This document shows, in pieces, positions 28,009 to 36,407 of a DNA stretch of 64,000 nt (position 1 is the stretch's first letter; each line of letters begins with the position of its first letter). Source of the DNA: Bradyrhizobium barranii subsp. apii (lineage in GTDB: Bacteria > Pseudomonadota > Alphaproteobacteria > Rhizobiales > Xanthobacteraceae); the NCBI RefSeq assembly GCF_011516635.5, contig NZ_CP096255.1:4648501-4712500 (forward strand). Direction: 5' to 3'. The translations under genes and the position numbers were made by a program. The notes beneath the pieces were generated by a model. It was not told where the DNA came from and did not search any database. It saw only the letters and a list, made by a program, of their open reading frames with translations.

Positions 28009-31000
28009 ATGAGACTTGAAGATCTGGTATCTGGGCAAAGTCTCTCAGGCATAGAGCCTGCCGAGATTGTATCGGTGGTAGCCCTAGTGCCGCTCGCCGA
28101 GGGCTCCGTGCAGCTCATTTATCGCACGCCTGATGGCGCGATGAAGGAGAGGTTACTCGGTCGAGCGGATGAAGTCTCCATCGCGATTGCGAGCACGGAG
28201 CGCCCGTTTTCGTTTGATGGTGATGGCGGTGCTTTTCAGCTCGCGTGCGAAGCCAAACGCATCGATCTCGCATTCCTTTTCGATCCAATGATGGCGGTGC
28301 ACAGCTCGGCCGTCGAACCGTTGCCGCATCAGATCACCGCCGTTTACGAGTCCCTGTTGCCGCGCCAGCCGCTGCGATACGTGCTCGCGGACGACCCTGG
28401 TGCCGGCAAGACCATCATGGCCGGCCTTTATATCCGCGAGCTGATCATGCGCGCGGACTCGCGCCGCGTTCTCATCGTCGCGCCGGGCAGCCTTGTCGAG
28501 CAGTGGCGCGACGAACTGTTCGAGAAGTTCGGGTTGGAGTTTCACGTCTATTCCTCGCTGCTTGAGCAAACCTCCCCTAGCGGCAATCCGTTCGACGATT
28601 ATCCGCGCCTGATCGTCCGGTTGGACCAGCTTTCCCGTAACGAAGAGCTGCAGGACAAGCTGTGCGCGCCCGGCTGGGACCTGGCCGTGTTTGACGAAGC
28701 ACACAAGCTCTCGGCCCACTATTTCGGTTCCAAGTTGGAGAAGACCGGACGCTTCCGCTTCGCCGAGAAGCTGGGTACGCATGTCCGCCATCTGTTGTTG
28801 ATGACTGCAACGCCGCACAACGGGAAAGAAGAGGACTTCCAGCTTTTCTTGTCGTTGCTTGACTCCGATCGCTTTTACGGAAAGTTCCGCGACGGGGTGC
28901 ACAAGGTCGATCCCTCGGATCTCATGCGCCGCATGGTGAAAGAGGAGTTGGTCAAATTTGACGGCACGCCGCTCTTTCCCGAGCGCAAGGCGTACACCGT
29001 CAATTACGAGCTGTCGCAGATTGAAGCGGCGCTTTACGAGGCCGTCACCAACTATGTCCAGACCGAAATGGGCAAGGCGGACCAGCTAGAGGGTGCGCGC
29101 AAGGGATCGGTTGGCTTCGCTCTTACCGCCTTGCAACGGCGGCTTGCCTCAAGCCCCGAAGCAATCTTCCAGTCGCTCAAGCGCCGCCGCGAGCGGCTGG
29201 AGAACCGGCTACGTGAGGAAAAGCTGGGGATCAAGGGACGCCAGCCACTCAACGAAACTTATCCCGGCGTTCCCGAGGACGACGACGACCTTAGCGCCGA
29301 AGAGCAGGAAACGCTTGAAGAGGATTTGATCGACGATGCGACCGCCGCCAAGACCGTTGCCGAGGTTGAGGTGGAGATCGTCATCCTCAAGGGACTGGAA
29401 GCGCAGGCCAAATCCGTTGTCGCGTCGGGCCAGGATCGCAAATGGGATGAGCTGTCCAAGATTTTGCAGAATAATCCTGAAATGCACGATGCCGCCGGCC
29501 GGCAGCGCAAGATCATCATCTTCTCCGAGCATCGCGACACGCTGAACTATCTTCATGTGAAGATTGCCGGCGTGCTTGGCAATCCCGATGCGATCGTGAC
29601 GATTCACGGCGGCACGCATCGTGACGAGCGCCGCCGTGCTCAGGCGCTCTTCCGCTCCGATCCCGACGTTCGCGTGCTGATCGCAACTGACGCCGCCGGA
29701 GAAGGCGTGAACCTTCAGAACGCGAGCCTCATGGTCAATTATGATCTGCCGTGGAATCCGAATCGGCTGGAACAGCGTTTTGGGCGCATTCACAGAATCG
29801 GGCAAACCGAGGTCTGCCACTTGTGGAATCTGGTCGCCAAGGAAACGCGCGAGGGCGACGTCTACCATCGCCTTCTGAAAAAGCTCGAAGTCGAGAGCGA
29901 CGCTCTTAAGGGGCGTGTCTTCGACATTCTCGGCGAGGTGTTCGAGGAAACCAGCCTCAAGGATCTTTTGATCCAGGCCATCCGCTATGGCGACCGACCT
30001 GATGTGCGCGCGCGCCTGACTCAAAAGATCGACCGGGTGCTTGACCGCGACCACCTGAAATCCCTACTGGATCGCAACGCGCTTGCTCAAGAAACTATGA
30101 GTCCAGAGCGGCTATTTTCCGTCAAGGAAGAAATGGAGAAAGCCGAGGCGAGACGGCTTCAGCCCTTCTTCGTGCGTGCCTTTTTCACTAAGGCGCTCGA
30201 TGCGCTTGGCGGCACCGCGCATCCGCGCGAGGCCGGACGCTACGAGATCACTCATATCCCCGCTGCGATCCGCGAACGCGACCGTCGCCTAACCGGGCGA
30301 AACCGCCGTGAGAACGAGCCGGTATTGCGGCGCTATAGCCGTATTTGTTTCGAGCGCGAGGCCGTCCAGCCACTCGACAAGCCGGGGCTGGAGCGCGCGG
30401 TGCTGATGCACCCCGGCCATCCGCTCATGCTCTCCATGTCGGACATGATTTTGGAACAGCACGCCAACCTGCTCCGGGAGGGCGCCGTTCTCTTGGATCC
30501 GGCGGATGAAGGACTTGATCCGGCGCTGCTGTTCCTGCTCACTCATGAAATCAAGTCGGGCGACGGCACGGTGCTGTCCAAGCGTCTGCAATTCGTCCGC
30601 GTCGGACCGGATGGCAAACCCGAGTTTGCCGGGTGGGCGCCGCATCTCGATCTTGAGCCTTTGCGCGAAAGCGAACGTGCCCTGCTCAAAGAGACGCTCA
30701 AAGCGCCGTGGCTCGCGTCGGGCCAGGAGTCGCGGGCATTGTCGCTCGCCGCGACGACGCTTGTGCCCGAGCACTATGGCGAAGTCGCGCAGCGGCGTAT
30801 TGCTCACGTGGAAAAAACGCTGAATGCCGTCCACGAGCGGCTGAGCAAGGAAATCGCCTTCTGGCAGGATCGCTGGCTCAAGCTCAAGGCAGATGCCGAG
30901 GCCGGCAAAGATGTCCGCCTCAACCTTCAGAATGTCGAACGCACGCTTGCCGATCTTCAAAGCCGCCTGGAGAACCGCAAGAAAGTGCTTCAAGCGATGC

Positions 31001-31521
31001 GCCATGTCGTCAACGGCACGCCCGTTGTACTCGGCGTGGCACTGATTGTTCCAGCAGGGCTCATGAAAATGCTGCGCAGCGATAAATCGGTCGACCCGGC
31101 AGCCGCAATCTTTACCGCCGACTCAGCGGCTCGCTCGCGCATCGAGCGGCTTGCCATGCAAGCTGTGCAGAAGGCCGAGGAAGCACGCGGCTGCCGCGTG
31201 GTGGATGTGTCCGCCGCCAAGTGCGGGTGGGATCTGAGTTCATATCCGCCTGCGGTTCACGGCAAGCAGGCCGATCCTCGCCATATCGAGGTGAAGGGTC
31301 GCGTGAAAGGCGCAAGCACCGTCACTATCACCCGCAACGAAATGCTCTACGCCTTTAATCAGGGCGACAAATTCGTACTCGCCATCGCTCTGGTCGGCGA
31401 GGATAACGACATCGACGGCCCGCACTACATCCGCAATCCGTTCGACCGCGAACCCGGTTGGGGTGTCGCGTCGATCAACTTTAGCTTGGGCGATCTGCTC
31501 GCGAAGGCAAAGGTCGAATGA
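28009..31521 (+). CDS. SNF2/DEAD-like helicase with C-terminal DUF3883-like domain
   Basis: 1170 residues. Superfamily 2 SNF2-type motor: Walker A DDPGAGKT with Lys134, DEAH at residue 229, motif III MTATPHNGK, then IIIFSEHRDT and the second RecA lobe ending TDAAGEGVNLQNA ... RFGRIHRIGQ. The far C-terminus has GCRVVDVSAAKCGWDLSSY and RHIEVKGRVKGA, a DUF3883-like domain with a nuclease-like E-x-K. The family resembles DrmD of class 1 DISARM and BrxHII-type BREX helicases. ATG 28009 starts the conserved sequence. It overlaps the following ATPase gene by 4 bases, heading a five-gene operon. Confidence 0.88.
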   Translation: MRLEDLVSGQSLSGIEPAEIVSVVALVPLAEGSVQLIYRTPDGAMKERLLGRADEVSIAIASTERPFSFDGDGGAFQLACEAKRIDLAFLFDPMMAVHSSAVEPLPHQITAVYESLLPRQPLRYVLADDPGAGKTIMAGLYIRELIMRADSRRVLIVAPGSLVEQWRDELFEKFGLEFHVYSSLLEQTSPSGNPFDDYPRLIVRLDQLSRNEELQDKLCAPGWDLAVFDEAHKLSAHYFGSKLEKTGRFRFAEKLGTHVRHLLLMTATPHNGKEEDFQLFLSLLDSDRFYGKFRDGVHKVDPSDLMRRMVKEELVKFDGTPLFPERKAYTVNYELSQIEAALYEAVTNYVQTEMGKADQLEGARKGSVGFALTALQRRLASSPEAIFQSLKRRRERLENRLREEKLGIKGRQPLNETYPGVPEDDDDLSAEEQETLEEDLIDDATAAKTVAEVEVEIVILKGLEAQAKSVVASGQDRKWDELSKILQNNPEMHDAAGRQRKIIIFSEHRDTLNYLHVKIAGVLGNPDAIVTIHGGTHRDERRRAQALFRSDPDVRVLIATDAAGEGVNLQNASLMVNYDLPWNPNRLEQRFGRIHRIGQTEVCHLWNLVAKETREGDVYHRLLKKLEVESDALKGRVFDILGEVFEETSLKDLLIQAIRYGDRPDVRARLTQKIDRVLDRDHLKSLLDRNALAQETMSPERLFSVKEEMEKAEARRLQPFFVRAFFTKALDALGGTAHPREAGRYEITHIPAAIRERDRRLTGRNRRENEPVLRRYSRICFEREAVQPLDKPGLERAVLMHPGHPLMLSMSDMILEQHANLLREGAVLLDPADEGLDPALLFLLTHEIKSGDGTVLSKRLQFVRVGPDGKPEFAGWAPHLDLEPLRESERALLKETLKAPWLASGQESRALSLAATTLVPEHYGEVAQRRIAHVEKTLNAVHERLSKEIAFWQDRWLKLKADAEAGKDVRLNLQNVERTLADLQSRLENRKKVLQAMRHVVNGTPVVLGVALIVPAGLMKMLRSDKSVDPAAAIFTADSAARSRIERLAMQAVQKAEEARGCRVVDVSAAKCGWDLSSYPPAVHGKQADPRHIEVKGRVKGASTVTITRNEMLYAFNQGDKFVLAIALVGEDNDIDGPHYIRNPFDREPGWGVASINFSLGDLLAKAKVE

Positions 31522-32846
31522 CCGTACTTCAGCTCGACAAGCTTTCGCTGACAAACTTTCGTTGTTTCGCCGACTGCGACGTAAGCTTCCATCCTAAACT
31601 AACGGTTCTCGTTGCAGAAAACGGCAGCGGCAAGACTGCGCTGCTCGATGCAGCTGCTGCCGCCCTCTCAGTTGTTGTTAACGTTCTCTATCCTCCAGAG
31701 TGGATTAGACGGATACAGAGCAGCGACGTTCGCCTCAGCCCCGATAGTTCATTCAAAATGGTGCCACAGCTTCCTACCGCATATCAGGCGCAGGGCATCG
31801 TTGATAATACGTCGGTAGTCTGGGGAAGCACGGCCAGGACCTATAGTTCTAAATTGAGGCCAAGCCGTAACTTCAAACAGATATGGGCGATCGCAAAGGA
31901 ATTCCGTTCAAGCACAGCGATCCTGCCGTTGGTAGCCTATTACGGAACGGCACGTCTTTGGCGCGAATCCCGTCTGACCGAAAGCCGGCGCTCGTCCCTT
32001 AGGAACATAGATGAGAGGGTGGCTGCTTACGCTGATTGCTTGACGTCCTCTTCTTCATTCAGAGGAGTGTCTGCCTGGTATGAATCCCGCGTCAGTCAGA
32101 CAGCTTCTCCGATTTATCGAGAAAGTTTGGCAACGAACCTCGCAATGATTCAGGGGGTGAAGCAAGCGACCGACACGATTCTCGCGCCCACGGGGTGGTC
32201 AGACCTCCATTGGGATTCCGACCTTCACGCCCTGACCGCCCAGCACGCGGTGAAAGGACGCCTGCCGTTGTTGATGTTAAGCGACGGCGTTCGCACCATG
32301 CTCGCGCTCGTTGCCGACGTGGCTCGGCGATGTGTAAGCCTCAATCCACATCTCAGCGATCAGGCGCCTGTCGCGACCCCTGGTGTCCTTATCGTCGATG
32401 AAGTAGATATGCACTTGCATCCTCGCTGGCAGCAGCAGGTTCTCGGACTGTTGCAAAGCGCATTCCCTGCGCTTCAGATTATCGTCAGCACGCACAGCCC
32501 GCACGTGCTCTCCACTGTCGACAGAGAGTCCATTCGGGTTGTCCACCTACGAAACGGGCAAGTTGAGATAGAAACGCCGGGTCTCCAAACGCGCGGCGTA
32601 GAGAGCGCCGACGTTTTGGCTTCCGTTATGGGCGTTGATCCCATCCCCCAGGTCAAGGAGGCGATGGATCTAAGCGATTATAAGGCAATGATCGAGGACG
32701 GCAAAGCAGACACACAGCCGGCGCAGGAATTGCGCGCCAAACTTATTGCGCATTTCGGTTCGAGCCATCCCGTGCTGGTTGACTGCGACCGTTTGATCCG
32801 CTTTCAGCAATTTAGGCTCCGGCGTGAAAAGCCCGAGGGAGCCTGA
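31518..32846 (+). CDS. PtuA-like AAA/ABC ATPase (Septu-type)
   Basis: 442 residues. It begins LDKLSLTNFRCFADCDVSFH; Walker A is AENGSGKT with Lys39; Walker B is VLIVDEVDMHLHPRW with Asp294 and Glu295; the H-loop is IVSTHSPHVL. This is the SMC-like/OLD-like ATPase organisation of Septu PtuA and of the ATPase of retron Eco8/Ec78-type systems. The next gene encodes an HNH protein of the PtuB type, which strongly supports the assignment. The start overlaps the helicase stop (ATGA), and one base separates it from the HNH gene. Confidence 0.85.
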   Translation: MTVLQLDKLSLTNFRCFADCDVSFHPKLTVLVAENGSGKTALLDAAAAALSVVVNVLYPPEWIRRIQSSDVRLSPDSSFKMVPQLPTAYQAQGIVDNTSVVWGSTARTYSSKLRPSRNFKQIWAIAKEFRSSTAILPLVAYYGTARLWRESRLTESRRSSLRNIDERVAAYADCLTSSSSFRGVSAWYESRVSQTASPIYRESLATNLAMIQGVKQATDTILAPTGWSDLHWDSDLHALTAQHAVKGRLPLLMLSDGVRTMLALVADVARRCVSLNPHLSDQAPVATPGVLIVDEVDMHLHPRWQQQVLGLLQSAFPALQIIVSTHSPHVLSTVDRESIRVVHLRNGQVEIETPGLQTRGVESADVLASVMGVDPIPQVKEAMDLSDYKAMIEDGKADTQPAQELRAKLIAHFGSSHPVLVDCDRLIRFQQFRLRREKPEGA

Positions 32847-32847
32847 C

Positions 32848-33489
32848 ATGCGCAATCTTGACCGCAAAGCGACGCCGACTCCCGCTTGCCTGGATTCCTA
32901 CAATCACGGTGCAAACACTTGGGATGACGTAACACACGACCACAAGGAACAGATTCGCGCTTGCCTTGAGCAAATGCAGGGGCGGCGTTGCGCATATTGT
33001 GAAGGTGGCATTGATGCGCTCGGAGAGCACATCGAGCACTTCCGGCGAAAGTCACAGTTTCATACCCTGACCTTTGAATGGAGCAATCTCTATTGGTCAT
33101 GCAACGAGAAAGACTCGTGCGGCCATTATAAAGATCATGGGGCCGGGAAATACGATGTCACCGATCTCATCGACCCCTGTGCGGAAAACCCTGACACGTT
33201 CTTTCGTTTTCGAGCAGACGGCACAATTACAATCCGCACCGGCTTGACGGTACAAGAGCAGCACCGTGCGGCTGAAACCCTTCGCGTGTTCGGCCTCAAC
33301 GAGAAATGGGGACGCCTTCGTAACATGCGAAAGGGTGCAGTTGCGGGGTACATTAGAGACGTCGAGGAGGCTATTAAGGAAGGGTTTGGGCCTGAGGATT
33401 TGGAAGAGTATTTTAAGGAGGCTCTGACGGCCGTCGTAGCCGAGCCATTTCCAACCGTTATCAGGCATGTCCTGACGGAGGGGCCATAA
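32848..33489 (+). CDS. PtuB-like HNH endonuclease (TIGR02646-type)
   Basis: 213 residues from ATG 32848, with GAGGGAG 7 bases upstream; GTG 32824 in frame lacks a site. Cys48 and Cys51 (RRCAYCEGG), then GEHIEHFRRKSQ with His61 and His64, and WSNLYWSCNEKDSCGHYK make the HNH zinc-finger nuclease of the TIGR02646/PtuB family. In Septu, PtuA binds nucleotide and PtuB cleaves nucleic acid on infection. Lying between PtuA and the methyltransferase, it is unusual for a Septu pair. Confidence 0.85.
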   Translation: MRNLDRKATPTPACLDSYNHGANTWDDVTHDHKEQIRACLEQMQGRRCAYCEGGIDALGEHIEHFRRKSQFHTLTFEWSNLYWSCNEKDSCGHYKDHGAGKYDVTDLIDPCAENPDTFFRFRADGTITIRTGLTVQEQHRAAETLRVFGLNEKWGRLRNMRKGAVAGYIRDVEEAIKEGFGPEDLEEYFKEALTAVVAEPFPTVIRHVLTEGP

Positions 33490-33493
33490 GAAC

Positions 33494-36397
33494 ATGTATC
33501 ACCAGGTGAAGGCCCCCAAGAGGCTGATAGAAGTCGCGCTGCCGCTCGATGCGATCAACAAGGCGGCCGCCCGCGAGAAGTCGATCCGGCACGGTCATCC
33601 GAGCACGCTGCATCTCTGGTGGGCGCGGCGTCCGCTCGCGGTGGCACGCGCCGTCATCTTCGCGCAAATGGTCAACGACCCGTCATGGAAGTGGGAGCTC
33701 GATCATCCCGGCGAGATTCCGCCGAATAATATCAAGGCGAGCTGGGCGGCGAGCCGCAGTCGGCTCTTTGCCATCATCAAAGACCTGGTGAAGTGGGAGA
33801 ACACCAACAACGATGCTGTGCTGGAAAAGGCCCGAGCGGAAATTCGCAAGTCGTGGCGTGAAACTTGCGAGCTCAACAAGGATCATCCGCGTGCAGCGGA
33901 GTTATTCAATCCCAACAAACTTCCCGCATTCCACGACCCGTTTGCCGGCGGCGGAGCGCTGCCGCTCGAAGCGCAACGGCTCGGGCTTGAAGCTTATGCG
34001 TCTGACCTTAATCCGGTCGCCGTTTTGATCAATAAAGCAATGATTGAGTTTCCGCCTAAATTTGCGGGGCGCCCGCCGGTGAATCCGGAATCCCGCAGCA
34101 GCCATGACTCATGGAGCAAGCAATGGAGCGGCGCGCAGGGCCTTGCCGAGGACGTGCGCCAGTACGGCCAATGGATGCGCGAAGAGGCCCAAAAGCGCAT
34201 CGGTCGTCTCTATCCGCCTGTCGAGATCACTGCCGACATGGCGGAGGAGAGGCCTGATCTGAAACCGCTCGTCAGTCAAAGGCTCACGGTCATAGCGTGG
34301 ATATGGGCGCGGACGGTCAAGAGCCCAAACCCTGCTTTCCGACATGTTGATGTGCCGCTTGCTTCAACATTCGTACTTTCCAGCAAGGAGGGCAAGCAAG
34401 CCTACGTGGAGCCGATCGTCGACCGTGACAGCTACCGATTCATTGTGAAGATTGGAAAGCCTCCGGCGCGAGCAAAGGAGGGGACTAAGCTCGGGCGCGG
34501 CAGCTTTCAGTGCGTCCTCTCGCAAGCACCTATCAGCGGAGATTACATCAAGATCGAGGCGAAGGCTGGCCGTATTGGTACCCGCCTTATGGCGGTGGTT
34601 GCAGAGGGGGATCGGCGTCGCATCTATGTACCAGCTTCACAGGAGCAGGAGGCTATTGCGACCACAGCCAAACCAGATTGGCGTCCCGACCTTCCGTTCG
34701 CGCACAATTCGAGGCATCTGACACCCTGGGCATATGGCCTAGATAACTTTGGCGATCTCTTCACTCCGCGCCAGCTTGTCGCGCTCACTACCTTCAGTGA
34801 TCTCATCGCCGAAGTCAGGAAGAAGATTAGTCGGGACGCCGTCGCGTCAAATTTGGACGATAACGATGTTGGACTTAGCGCTGGTGGTGTCGGCGCACGG
34901 GCCTATTCCGAGGCGGTAGCGGTCTATCTAGCTTTCGCACTCGACAAAGTAGCAGACAGAGGCTCGACTCTTGGGCGTTGGGATCCAACGCCGACTCAAA
35001 GTGGAATCATCAACACCTTTAGCCGTCCGGCGTTGCCCATGACGTGGGACTTCGCCGAGTCAAATCCCCTTGGGGACGCCTCGGGCAATTTCCTAGGCGG
35101 AATTGACTTAGTTGCCAAGGCCATGCTGGTGAGCAAAACGGACGCTGCTGGTCTTGCTTGTCAAGATGATGCTGCCCGTCAGACGCTGGGCACGGATAAG
35201 ATAATTTCTACCGACCCACCCTATTACGACAACGTCCCGTATGCCGACCTTTCAGACTTCTTCTATGTTTGGCTTCGCAAGAGTATGCGCTCAATTGAGC
35301 CTGAACTCTTCGCAACCATTGCTGTGCCGAAGGGCGAGGAACTCGTAGCTGATCCCCTTCGTCATGAAGGGAAGATCGCCGCTGAAAACTTCTTCCTCGA
35401 CGGCATGACGAACGCAATGCACCGTCTCTGCGAGCAGGCGCATCCTTCGTCACCGGTCACCATCTATTATGCCTTCAAGCAATCCGAAACCGAGACTACC
35501 GAAGGCACTTCCAGTACGGGTTGGGAAACATTTCTTGGTGCCGTGGTCCGCTCCGGGTTTGCTCTAACCGGCACCTGGCCAATGCGCACCGAGCTAGGAA
35601 GTCGCATGCGCGGACAGGAGTCCAATGCCCTTGCTTCCAGCATCGTTCTTGTCTGCCGCCCACGTCCAGCGACTGCGGAATCAATCTCCCGCCGCGAGTT
35701 CCTGCGCGAATTAAATCAGGTTCTGCCCGAGGCGCTTGACGAAATGACACGCGGCTCGGGCGATGATCGTTCGCCGGTCGCACCCGTCGATCTTTCGCAA
35801 GCGATGATTGGCCCCGGCATTGCGGTGTTCTCAAAATACGCCGCCGTGCTTGAGGCGGACGGTACACCAATGAGCGTTCAAACCGCCTTGCGGCTTATCA
35901 ATCGCTTCCTAGCCGAGGATGATTTCGACCACGATACGCAGTTCTGCCTGCATTGGTTCGAGCAGTACGGATGGAAGGAAGGCCGGTTCGGCGAGGCCGA
36001 TACGCTCGCACGCGCCAAGGGCACAAGCGTTGACGGCGTGAAGCAAGCGGGTGTGCTCTTTGCTTCGGGCGGCATCGTCCGCCTCTTCAAGTGGGGCGAG
36101 TACTCGGCAGATTGGAGTCCAGCCGAAGACGAACGGCTTCCTGTGTGGGAGGCCCTGCATCAGCTGATCCGCATCTTCAGGACGGACGGCGAGAGCGAAG
36201 CGGGCAAGGCGCTTGCCGCCGTCGCGGCAAAGGTCGAGCCAACGCGGCAGCTTGCGTATCGACTCTATACGTTGTGCGAGCGCGCGGGTTGGGCTGAGGA
36301 TGCTCGCGCCTACAACGAAATCATCACGAGCTGGAGCGCCATCGAGTCCGCCGCCGCGGCGGCACCAAAGGCGCAACAGACTGATTTGTTCCGCTGA
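33494..36397 (+). CDS. DUF1156 adenine-specific DNA methyltransferase
   Basis: 967 residues. The start KAPKRLIEVALPLDAINKAA and HPSTLHLWWARRPLAVARA is the DUF1156 N-terminus (COG1743). SAM motif I is DPFAGGGALPLEAQRLGLEA at residue 148; motif IV is DPPYYDNV at residue 574, an N6-adenine type (DPPY). A similar enzyme is PglXI of BREX type 3. It starts 5 bases after the HNH gene and ends 10 bases before the DUF499 gene. Likely modifies host DNA so the helicase/nuclease part ignores self. Confidence 0.9.
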   Translation: MYHQVKAPKRLIEVALPLDAINKAAAREKSIRHGHPSTLHLWWARRPLAVARAVIFAQMVNDPSWKWELDHPGEIPPNNIKASWAASRSRLFAIIKDLVKWENTNNDAVLEKARAEIRKSWRETCELNKDHPRAAELFNPNKLPAFHDPFAGGGALPLEAQRLGLEAYASDLNPVAVLINKAMIEFPPKFAGRPPVNPESRSSHDSWSKQWSGAQGLAEDVRQYGQWMREEAQKRIGRLYPPVEITADMAEERPDLKPLVSQRLTVIAWIWARTVKSPNPAFRHVDVPLASTFVLSSKEGKQAYVEPIVDRDSYRFIVKIGKPPARAKEGTKLGRGSFQCVLSQAPISGDYIKIEAKAGRIGTRLMAVVAEGDRRRIYVPASQEQEAIATTAKPDWRPDLPFAHNSRHLTPWAYGLDNFGDLFTPRQLVALTTFSDLIAEVRKKISRDAVASNLDDNDVGLSAGGVGARAYSEAVAVYLAFALDKVADRGSTLGRWDPTPTQSGIINTFSRPALPMTWDFAESNPLGDASGNFLGGIDLVAKAMLVSKTDAAGLACQDDAARQTLGTDKIISTDPPYYDNVPYADLSDFFYVWLRKSMRSIEPELFATIAVPKGEELVADPLRHEGKIAAENFFLDGMTNAMHRLCEQAHPSSPVTIYYAFKQSETETTEGTSSTGWETFLGAVVRSGFALTGTWPMRTELGSRMRGQESNALASSIVLVCRPRPATAESISRREFLRELNQVLPEALDEMTRGSGDDRSPVAPVDLSQAMIGPGIAVFSKYAAVLEADGTPMSVQTALRLINRFLAEDDFDHDTQFCLHWFEQYGWKEGRFGEADTLARAKGTSVDGVKQAGVLFASGGIVRLFKWGEYSADWSPAEDERLPVWEALHQLIRIFRTDGESEAGKALAAVAAKVEPTRQLAYRLYTLCERAGWAEDARAYNEIITSWSAIESAAAAAPKAQQTDLFR

Positions 36398-36407
36398 GGG
36401 CGTCAAT

